A stretch of DNA of 64,000 bases from positions 85,026,915-85,090,914 of the forward strand of contig NC_069124.1 of the NCBI RefSeq assembly GCF_026914265.1, read 5' to 3'. Made by a program: the position numbers and the translations under genes. The stretch is from Mya arenaria. Lineage: Eukaryota > Mollusca > Bivalvia > Myida > Myidae. The notes beneath the pieces are model-generated. The model ran no database searches. It saw nothing but the letters and a program-made list of their open reading frames with translations, and was not told the origin of the DNA. Positions 12,901 to 21,017 of the stretch are shown here, piece after piece (the first letter of the stretch is position 1; every line of letters starts with the position of its first letter).

Positions 12901-14369
12901 GTCACTCTTGTAAACAGAGACTGAGTCATTCTTGTGGACAGTGACTGAGTCATTCTTGTGGACAGAGACTTGGTCACTCTTGTGGACAGAGACTGAGTTA
13001 TTCTTGTGGACAGAGGCTGGGTCATTCTTGGGGACAGAGATTGAGTCATTCTTGTGGACAGAGACTGAATCATTCTTGGGGACAGTGACTGAGTCATTCT
13101 TGTGGACAGAGACTTGGTCACTCTTGTGGACAGAGACTGAGTTATTCTTGTGGACAGAGGCTGGGTCATTCTTGGGGACAGAGATTGAGTCATTCTTGTG
13201 GACAGAGACTGAATCATTCTTGGGGACAGTGACTGAGTCACTCTTGTCGACAGAGACTTCAAGTCATTCTTGTGGACAGAGACTGAATCATTCTTGAGGA
13301 CAAAGACTGAGTCATTCTTGAGGACAGAGACTGAGTCATTATTGTGGACTGAGACTGAGTCATTCTTGTGGACAGAGACTGAGTCATTCTTGTGGACAGG
13401 GACTGAGTCATTCTTGTGGACAGAGACTGAGTCATTCTTCTGGACAGGGACCGAGTCATTCTTGTGGACAGGGACTGAGTCATTCTTGTGTACAGAGACT
13501 GGGTCATTCTTGTGGACAGAGACTGAGTCATTCTTGTGGACAGAGACTTGGTCACTCTTGTGGGTAGAGACTGGGTCATTTGTGTGGACAGAGGCTGAGT
13601 CATTCTTGTGGACAGAGACTGAGTCATTCTTGTGGACAGAGACTGGGTCATTTTAGTGGTCAGGGACTGGGTCATTCTTGTGGACAGAGACTGAGTCATT
13701 CTTGTGGTCACGGAATGAGTCATTCTTGTTGACAGAGACTGACTAGTGATTCATTCTTGTGGACAGGGACTGAGTCATCTTTATGGACAGAGTCATTCTT
13801 GTGGACAGAGACTGAGTCATTCTTGTGGAAGCCTCGCTGTGTTCGGATAATGAGACTAGTTGGGAACAGGGACCGAGTCTTATTGTGAATAGAATCCCAA
13901 TAATCTTGATTTCAAAACAAATTTTGTTGTTGAAAGTGACTTGGTCTTGGCCAATAAGTAAGTCTAATATAATGGAAAGGGCCAGAGTCTCGTTGTGGAC
14001 ATTGACTGAGTTTTGTTAACAATGACTCCAGGGAATGAATCTGGCTGAGCAGAGGTACATGTACGTACATCTATGTAAACTGAGACTCGTTGTGAGCTGG
14101 GTCTCGTTGTGGAAAGGGATGTAGACATGTAACATACCAAATACGAGTACAATTGCCTCAGTATTGTGACGCCTTAATATAGATAGATAGAGTTATATGA
14201 CATGTCTTATATTGTAGAAGATTACGATCATTTATTTTACATTTAAATGTCAGCACTTGTTTTAACCCACCTTTTCGTCAATTAATGAAGATACAATCTG
14301 AGAAGCCTTTATACTTGCAACACTTCCAGTTAAACCAAGTAAAACATTAAATTTGCCGGAGTTGGCCAT
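6917..14369 (-). CDS. PPCDC: Phosphopantothenoylcysteine decarboxylase, five exons, complete
   Basis: Decarboxylates 4'-phosphopantothenoylcysteine to 4'-phosphopantetheine, a cytosolic FMN-dependent step of coenzyme A synthesis. Exons read on the minus strand: 14369-14271 (ATG at 14369), 9845-9750, 9568-9440, 9286-9118, 7068-6917 (TGA at 6919-6917). All introns are GT-AG and the phases join without gaps, giving 214 residues (human about 204). Exon 1 encodes the flavin-binding start (VLLGLTGSVASIKASQ), exon 3 HIELRRWADMMLIAPLDANT, exon 4 APAMNTCMWEHP and LVCGD, exon 5 QGAMAEV. The residues matching the catalytic His, Asn and Cys of the HAL3/PPC decarboxylase family are H76, N128 and C161; their spacing (52 and 33) equals that of plant HAL3a H90/N142/C175. 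The C-terminus has a charged tail (KNDDRKRKHDDKG). Intron 1 (4.4 kb) carries a tandem-core repeat and the 24-bp minisatellite; intron 4 (2 kb) carries another tandem-core repeat. Candidate AATAAA signals lie at 6710-6715 and 6690-6695. Confidence 0.95.
7190..9030 (+). mobile_element. Tandem-core element, about 12 units of 142 bp, in PPCDC intron 4
   Basis: Unit landmarks GTGACCTTGACCCTAGGGAC, CCATAAACTCTTCCTATAGA, CAAGTTTGGTCAAGATATGT and AAAGTTATTCAGTTTCAAC repeat from 7240 to 8920 with spacing 133-148. The array ends in a (CCGCCCG)n tract, AACGACGTTCGCCATTC, and a 3' hairpin AGGTTTCAC/GTGAAAACCT before TTTAAAA. The left end carries CCAGGTTTTTAA near 7180. Non-autonomous, no ORF. Architecture resembles bivalve pearl-type/Helentron-associated elements with tandem cores (inference). 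Each unit holds a TGACCTTGACC nuclear-receptor-like motif. Confidence 0.85.
10330..11170 (+). mobile_element. Tandem-core element, five units of about 156 bp, in PPCDC intron 1
   Basis: GTGACCTTGACCTTTGAGG / GACCCGGGTCAAGGTCACT recurs at about 10386, 10541, 10630, 10786 and 10945; the 89-bp step marks one unit with a 67-bp internal deletion. The array is followed by (GACA)n near 11090-11120 and a 3' hairpin CCCAC/GTGGG (near 11146-11163) before ATTAAAA. Same layout as 7190-9030 but an unrelated core. Confidence 0.8.
11590..13832. repeat. 24-bp minisatellite, about 93 units, in PPCDC intron 1
   Basis: Unit core GACTGAGTCATTCTTGTGGA followed by a 4-bp CAGA/CAGG; 24 bp is a multiple of three, so long artificial frames are open on both strands (TESFLWTE on plus, TQSLSTRM on minus). 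Edge units at both ends are diverged, the middle is homogeneous. Local higher-order duplication: 12930-13075 and 13075-13220 carry the same variant order (ACTTGGTCACTC, GAGGCTGGGTC, GAATCATTCTTGGGG). Not coding: it is bounded by PPCDC intron sequence and has no splice-consistent link. Confidence 0.95.
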
Positions 14370-14455
14370 TGGGATCTTTTACCACAGTTACATTGAACGC
14401 TAGCACCGACAATTTTCTGAACCGAAAGTAGGTCGATAGCGATGGAATAAAGATC

Positions 14456-14464
14456 AATTTAATA
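14456..14464. repeat. 9-bp target-site duplication, left
   Basis: AATTTAATA, matched at 18802-18810 immediately outside the other end of the foldback element. Confidence 0.85.
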
Positions 14465-14488
14465 GGGTGCGGGGTGATACAGGAATCC

Positions 14489-14512
14489 AGTGGATTTCAC
14501 GTGAAATCCACT
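14489..14512. repeat. 24-bp perfect palindrome near the left end of the foldback
   Basis: Half-site AGTGGATTTCAC followed directly by its reverse complement. The same 24-bp palindrome occurs near the right end at 18754-18777. Candidate transposase-binding site. Confidence 0.8.
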
Positions 14513-16633
14513 CAAAACGTGAAATCCACTCAGAACTCAGTTATTTTAATTAATAATTTATTTTTTTTATATACATATTAGAAAGTGCCTCATGAAGGGT
14601 TTATATTTCAAATTTTATTGAAATTGGTCAAAAAATAAAGAAGTTAGAGCAATTTTTCATTTTTTTCCAAAAATAGATCGGAAATCGAGGTGAAATCCAG
14701 ATTCCGATAAGTGAAATCCACTCATAACTCAGTTATTTTAATAAATAATTTTCTGTTTTTGTATATTTATTAGAAAGTGCCTCATCAAGGGTTTATATTT
14801 CAAATCTTATTGAAATTGGTCAAAAAATAAAGAAGTTAGAGCAATTTTTCAATTTTTTTTTCAAAAATAGATCGGAAATCGAGGTGAAATCCAGTTTTCG
14901 AGAAGTGAAATCCACTCATAACTCATTAATTTTAATAAATAATTTTCTGTTTTTGTATATTTATTAGAGAGTGCCTCATAAAGGGTTTATATTTCAAATT
15001 TTATTGAAATTGGTCAAAAAATGAAGAAGTAAGAGCAATTTTTCGAAAATAGATCGGAAATCGAGGTGAAATCCAGTTTTCGAGAAGTGAAATCCACTCT
15101 TAACTCAGTTTTATTAATTAGTAATTTTTATTTTTTTGTATACATTTTGGAAAGTGCCTAATGAAGGGTTTATATTTCAAATTTTATTGAAATATATCAT
15201 GAAATGAAGAAGTTAGAGCAATTTTTCGGAAATCGAAGTGAAATCCACATTTTGACAAGTGAAATCCACTTTTTCAGACGTGAAATCCACTCACAACTCA
15301 TTTATTTTTAACAAATTAATTTTTCTGTAGAACAGATAATTGAAAGGGCTTCATAATGGGTTTATATTTCAAATTTTATTCAAATTGATCCAAAAATAAG
15401 AAAGTTGTAGACCTATTTTGAAAAAAGATCGGAAATCGAAGTGAAATCCACATTTTGACAAGTGAAATCCACTTTTTGAGACGTGAAATCCACTCATAAC
15501 TCATTTATTGTTAACAAATTATTTTTTTTGTTGAACAAATAATTGAAAAGGCATTATCATCGGTTTATATTTAAAATTTAAATGGAATTGGTCCAAAAAT
15601 GAAGAAGTTTGATAAATATATTTAAAATTGATCTGAAAGCGTAGTGAAATCCACATTTTGACAAGTGAAATCCACTTTTCCAGACGTGAAATCCACTCAT
15701 AACTCATTTATTTTTAACAATTTTTTTTTTTTGTTGAACAAATAATTGAAAAGGCATTATCATCGGTTTATATTTAAAATTTAAATGGAACTACAACAAT
15801 AAGCATATTTATAACTAACATCACAATAATTGCTTTTAGCTCGTATTAATCTGTGAAATTACGTAATATGTTTCCTGATGGCGTGAAAGTATTTAATGTG
15901 TCCTTTGTTTTTGTAGTGCACCATGTCACTGTGATAGTCCTTATGAAATCTTATGTCCTTCATTTCAATGCATTGTACACTTTTTCGAACAAGATTATTG
16001 ATGCGTTTTCTCTGTGCGTTGAAACTTTTTTTGCTTAGAAATTTGTCTTTGAAGTTTCCCCTTTCTGTTTACCTGTGTATATTTTTTTCATATTTTGCTA
16101 TTGTTTATTTTGTGTAATTATTTTCCTTAACTGTTGTGAACATACCTTTTCATTATCTCTCATCATTGTAAACCAAGTTAAACATATGATTTCACTTGGT
16201 GTAACTTTGTTCTGTTGTATTTGTTTGTTTGTTTTTTTTTATTTATTTTTTATGATTATGTACATGTATATCAACCAATGTACATGTATAAATAACCATA
16301 AATAAATGTCTGGCATAAACAAATAATACAAAACAATTCTCGGATTATTTATTAAATTTTTAATATTTTCAAAATTCGAAAGTAAAAAAGGGCCATGATT
16401 GAGGGCGCCTCCACGTTGTATGGCCTGGATGTGTATGGATATTGTGTTTATCATGAAAAAAAATAAACAATTATGCATACACAACAAAACGCCCTCACAA
16501 TATAACTTCAACTTTCTTATTTTTGGATCAATTTGAATAAAATTTGAAATATAAACCCATTATGTAGCCTTTTCAATTATTTGTTCAACAAAAAAATAAT
16601 TTGTTAACAATAAATGAGTTATGAGTGGATTTC

Positions 16634-17773
16634 GAAACTAGGACATTTGCCCCCCCCGGATGTTTGCCCCCCCCGGATGTTTGCCCCCCTTTTGGACCAT
16701 CGCGGACATTTGCCCCCCCCGCCGTTTTCGAGGGGGCGGACATTTGCCCCCCCCGCCGTTTTCAAGGGGGCGGACATTTGCCCCCCCCCCGGTTTTATAA
16801 GTTTATACCAAGACATTAAAAATATATTAATTTATAAAAAAAATGAACATTTTTTTCTTTAACTATTTGTTCAATTTACGTGCAAACTGCCAACCGATTT
16901 ACACCAGTTTGTATGTTTGTCACTAATTACGGATAACTGCTCCTTTGCATTCCAAGGTGCGTCTCTGTGAGCACTCCCAGGTGATGGTGGTCTTGCTGCT
17001 TTTCTTCTTCGTGTACGTAAAACTATCAAAGCAAAGCTTTGGTGCGCCTCTACTACTCGTAATGAATTCCATGTTGCTTCGTGGAAGTGAATTGTGAGTT
17101 GTAATTTGTGATAGGAAATACGTCCATTATATGAGTCCCGTGTTCTTAGTTTGTATTTTGAGCAAAAGTACGTCACATTTTTCTCGTTAATTATCTCTTC
17201 TTTGATATCATGCAAACAGAGGTAAATAGCGCGATCGAGATTGCTTTAATTGTTTCTCATTAATTAACTCTTCTTTGATATCATGCAAACAGAGGTAAAT
17301 AGCGCGATCGAGATTGCTTTAATTGTTTCTCATTAATTAACACTTCTTTGATATCATGCACACATAGGTAATTAGCGTGATCGGGATTGCTTTAATTGTA
17401 GTGTTGGATCGCACTTTAATACAAACACATGTTTGGTGTTGATAGTTTGTAAGATTATTAAAGTTATCGCATTATCGAGTAGTCTCCCTTCTCTTATGTC
17501 GTGGCTTTTATTTGATTGAAGACATGCAAAATACACAAATTGGAGTTATGTTGGTTAATAAGCAATTTTGGTATAGGTTTGTCTAGAATATTACTTATAT
17601 AACCGGAGGGGGGGCAAATGTCCGCCCCCTCGAACATTGAGGGGGGGCAAATGTCCGCCCCCTCGAAAACGGCGGGGGGGCAAATGTCCGCCATGGTCCA
17701 AAAGGGGGGCAAACATCCGGGGGGGCAAACATCCGGGGGGGCAAATGTCCGGGGGGGCAAATGTCCGTTTACC
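16634..17773. mobile_element. Nested second foldback element with C-rich/G-rich arms
   Basis: Left arm 16634-16800 has repeated GGACATTTGCCCCCCC and GGATGTTTGCCCCCC modules; right arm 17594-17773 is its inverted copy. The outer termini are imperfect inverted repeats (GAAACTAGGACATTTGCC against GGTAAACGGACATTTGCC). Flanks are 9-bp direct repeats GTGGATTTC at 16625-16633 and 17774-17782; this word is also part of the host element's motif, but removing one copy plus the insert gives a seamless host arm. The interior (16801-17593) carries a 73-bp triplicate and no recognisable transposase. Inserted after the outer foldback. Confidence 0.8.
17190..17400. repeat. 73-bp direct repeat, three copies, inside the nested element
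   Basis: CTTCTTTGATATCATGCAAA followed by AGCGCGATCGAGATTGC and TTTAATTGTTTCTCATTAAT recurs at about 17197, 17270 and 17343; the third copy is most diverged. Confidence 0.8.
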
Positions 17774-18753
17774 GTGGATTTCACGTCTCAAAAAGTGGAT
17801 TTCACTTGTCAAAATGTGGATTTCACTTCGATTTCCGATCTTTTTTCAAAATAGGTCTACAACTTTCTTATTTTTGGATCAATTTGGATAAAATTTGAAA
17901 TATAAACCCATTATGAAGCCCTTTCAATTATCTGTTCTACAGAAAAATTAATTTGTTAAAAATAAATGAGTTGTGAGTGGATTTCACGTCTGAAAAAGTG
18001 GATTTCACTTGTCAAAATGTGGATTTCACTTCGATTTCCGAAAAATTGCTCTAACTTCTTCATTTCATGATATATTTCAATAAAATTTAAAATATAAACC
18101 CTTCATTAGGCACTTTCCAAAATGTATACAAAAAAATAAAAATTACTAATTAATAAAACTGAGTTAAGAGTGGATTTCACTTCTCGTAAACTGGATTTCA
18201 CCTCGATTTCCGATCTATTTTCGAAAAATTGCTCTTACTTCTTCATTTTTTGACCAATTTCAATAAAATTTGAAATATAAACCCTTTATGAGGCACTCTC
18301 TAATAAATATACAAAAACAGAAAATTATTTATTAAAATTAATGAGTTATGAGTGGATTTCACTTCTCGAAAACTGGATTTCACCTCGATTTCCGATCTAT
18401 TTTTGAAAAAAAATTGAAAAAATTGCTCTAACTTCTTTATTTTTTGACCAATTTCAATAAAATTTGAAATATAAACCCTTGATGAGGCACTTTCTAATAA
18501 ATATACAAAAACAGAAAATTATTTATTAAAATAACTGAGTTATGAGTGGATTTCACTTATCGGAATCTGGATTTCACCTCGATTTCCGATCTATTTTTGG
18601 AAAAAAATGAAAAATTGCTCTAACTTCTTTATTTTTTGACCAATTTCAATAAAATTTGAAATATAAACCCTTCATGAGGCACTTTCTAATATGTATATAA
18701 AAAAAAAAATTATTAATTAAAATAACTGAGTTCTGAGTGGATTTCACGTTTTG

Positions 18754-18777
18754 AGTGGATTTCACGTGAAATCCACT
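18754..18777. repeat. 24-bp perfect palindrome near the right end of the foldback
   Basis: Identical to 14489-14512; half-site AGTGGATTTCAC. Its half recurs singly at each subrepeat boundary of both arms. Confidence 0.8.
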
Positions 18778-18801
18778 GGATTCCTGTATCACCCCGCACC
18801 G

Positions 18802-18810
18802 AATTTAATA
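18802..18810. repeat. 9-bp target-site duplication, right
   Basis: AATTTAATA, partner of 14456-14464. Confidence 0.85.
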
Positions 18811-19093
18811 CCATACCATCGACTTGACAGATGTTTTGACAGTTCTGTACACCACATATCGCTTCGTCACTCCTGTCTGCGGGTTTGGTAGGTATATATT
18901 GATTTGCAGATTGAATACAACTAGTTAAATGCGTGATCCTGCAATACATTCAAAAGCAAAAGAATGGATGTTATGATGTCCTAAACAAGTTTACATGCAT
19001 GGAACAAAAGCAGAAATATTGACTACAAAGATGCAACAACTTTGTCACAAGCAAGCACAAATCAAAAATAATAAGCACAAGTTGACATGCAAG

Positions 19094-19366
19094 TTAAGTT
19101 AGAAAAAGAGAAAACAATAATTTAATTTGATAAGGAATTACAGGCAATGCATCTACAGTTTTGACCATTCCAAGAAGCCATAAGAGATTTAAATTGATTA
19201 AAGTTTGAACATGTTCTGTAGTTTTCTGGTAGTGAGTTCCACAGCACTGAGATTGAACAGTGTTACTCTTATGATCTGGCATACCACAACGAGTTTCACT
19301 TGTTCGTTTTTTTTTTTGTTTCTTTAAATGATGATACATACTGTTTGCATGTAGGCCAGAAATCAT
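19094..19366 (-). mobile_element. LINE C-terminal fragment
   Basis: Minus strand reads SVLWNSLPENYRTCSNFNQF then LMASWNGQNCRCIACN, the LWNSLP...F..SL..W.G..C.C..C ending found in many mollusc non-LTR reverse transcriptase ORFs. Only this terminal piece remains. Confidence 0.5.
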
Positions 19367-19624
19367 GCCAACACGATTTGTTTCACATTTTCAAAACAAC
19401 CGGTATGTAGAAAGGTTCAATGTAAGGAAGTAAATCATCGAAACGATGGCACATTCAATTTCAAATGGTCCTTAGTTGTTGTATAGGTTTATCAAGGGTC
19501 ACAAATTGAACTAACGCTCATAAATTATTATGTTATGAGCTTTTCGGACATATGGATATTGTCACTGGTAACATTTGCTATGTTTCATGTCAAAACCTTG
19601 CACAAATGATGTAACACATATATA

Positions 19625-19830
19625 TATATTAAAGCAATGCGGTAGCGTGTCTGCCTACAGAGCGAGAGGTCATTGGTTCAAACCCCAACAGGTGCACATA
19701 GCACTTTGTGTAGTCTGTTACATTTGGCGCCCAACGAGGGACCCATGTTGGTGAGGCCTGTGTTGAAAGATTAGCCTCAAGGTCATTGCAAATTGACCTT
19801 TGTCTCTGAAATACGAATACAAATTTCAAA
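19625..19830 (+). mobile_element. tRNA-derived SINE with PBS-like segment
   Basis: A tRNA-like head has a B box GGTTCAAACCC (near 19675) and an A-box-like GCGGTAGCGTG; the minus strand gives the GFEPMTSRSVGRHATAL peptide typical of such SINEs. It is followed by TAGTCTGTTACA and TGGCGCCCAACGAGGGAC (near 19710-19735), resembling a tRNA-Lys-type primer-binding site. Not a functional tRNA: no acceptor stem closes around it. Confidence 0.55.
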
Positions 19831-20139
19831 ATGGAGCGGAAACGTGTAACCGGGTAATGGATATGTATATAGTGGGCTTAGTGGCACAGTGCCACTGGCA
19901 CTTGTATTGTCTCGCAATAGGTCACCATAAAAATATGTTAGATACTGAAGGCTATCTATACAGACAGGTCAAGATACTCATGGCTATCTGTCCAACAAGG
20001 CCATCCAGGTGCATTTGTCATGTTTCTGTGACATCTCTTGTTTGTATTATATGTACCACAGAATGTAGATTCAATAGCACAAATTTAATTCAGTTACTTG
20101 TATTCTTCTGGGTTGAAGCAAAAGTCTAAATAATAATTA

Positions 20140-20560
20140 TACATACAATACTTTTTAAGGTTTTCACATGTTATGAGACTGCCGACATTGTTGTTAGGGC
20201 GGGCAAGCGGGTTGTCAGGTGGGCAGCGTTAAATTCACCTTTGAAACTGAATTACTTTTACTCTTTAGTTAGTGTTGACATATTGTGACCAATCTTGGTA
20301 TATAGGAAGAGATTATGGAGACCTATACTGGGATACTGTTTGGAGCCCTTAGGGACAAGGTTACTGTTATGAAAAACAGTTGAAACTGAATATCTTTAGT
20401 AGGGTTTGACATATTGTGACCAAACTTGATATATTATAAGAAGAATTAATGGAGACCTTTCATGGATTGTGTTTGGGGCCCTTTTACTAAATATAGAAAA
20501 ATGATTTAAAATTGAATATCTTTGGTTAGGGTTGAAATATTGTGACTAAACTTGGTATGA
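20140..20560 (-). mobile_element. Reverse-orientation tandem-core element, about 2.5 diverged units
   Basis: Minus strand repeats the landmarks of 7190-9030: hairpin end GTGAAAACCT, (CCGCCCG)-like tract, AGTTATTCAGTTTCAA, GTGTCAACACTAACT and AGGTCTCCATAATCTCTTCC. Older and shorter than the intron-4 copy. Located about 450 bp upstream of the ASB-like first exon. Confidence 0.7.
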
Positions 20561-20983
20561 TTTGTTGCCAGTATATATTTCATTATTTATAGAATCTTTC
20601 CAGTTTTTTTTCTTGATAACAGTGTGCCAAATTATTTTTTTCACAGTTTATAGTTTAAATTAAAGAAACAATGTTCAGTGATGGAAAAAATAATTTTCAG
20701 ATAGTTTATTGCTCATCAAAAAATTTGTATTTACCGGTATAAGCAAACGCTTGATTTTGTTTATGATTTGTAATGCACTTTGCATCCAAGCACCAAAAAG
20801 CACTGGTCCTACCACATCTATGCCTTTTTCTGGGCTGATAGCAGGAGCACTTTTGAAAAAAAGTATTCCAATTTTTACTAACATGTACCTTGAACTCAAG
20901 TGAGATTTGCTATGATTCAAGCCTGTATTAAAGACATAAGAATATTAGATGATTAAGAAAATACTTCACTTACAGATAAGGAG

Positions 20984-21010
20984 ATGAATGAAGCCATAAA
21001 GTTTGAGTAA
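20984..21010 (+). promoter_or_regulatory. Upstream ORF before the ASB-like start codon
   Basis: An eight-codon ATG...TAA reading frame (MNEAIKFE) ends 7 nt before the proposed start at 21018. A CTTACAG acceptor-like site lies just upstream, near 20968-20974, so the first coding exon may itself be spliced to an untranslated exon. An uORF this close would be expected to reduce or gate translation; that is inference and depends on the exon model. Confidence 0.3.
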
Positions 21011-21017
21011 GGATGTG

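Larger units (their letters stand above)
14465..18801. mobile_element. Foldback (MULE/FB-like) transposon with subrepeat-built long inverted arms
   Basis: Left arm about 14465-15790, right arm about 16504-16633 plus 17774-18801, inverted to each other along their length. Both ends read GGTGCGGGGTGATACAGGAA inward. Flanks are 9-bp direct repeats AATTTAATA (14456-14464 and 18802-18810), a target duplication of the size made by Mutator-like and Drosophila FB elements. Each arm is itself a tandem of about seven 180-205-bp subunits starting at GTGAAATCCACT. Loop 15790-16503 shows no transposase. The right arm is split by a second element at 16634-17773; deleting that insert restores arm sequence exactly matching the left arm near 15461-15505. 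Non-autonomous. Confidence 0.88.

Noticed and set aside
11919-13262. 447-codon minus-strand frame of TQSLSTRM repeats and the plus-strand TESFLWTE frames
   Set aside because: 24-bp minisatellite inside a PPCDC intron; both strands open by unit length, no initiation or splicing evidence.
16871-17215. 114-codon minus frame inside the nested foldback
   Set aside because: No recognisable transposase or host domain; overlaps the start of the 73-bp triplicate.
19640-19700. tRNA gene
   Set aside because: Has B box and partial A box but no closing acceptor stem or clean anticodon arm; fits a SINE head instead.
20675-20920. 81-codon minus frame upstream of the ASB-like exon
   Set aside because: No domain recognised and no splice partners; kept as possible promoter/intergenic DNA.
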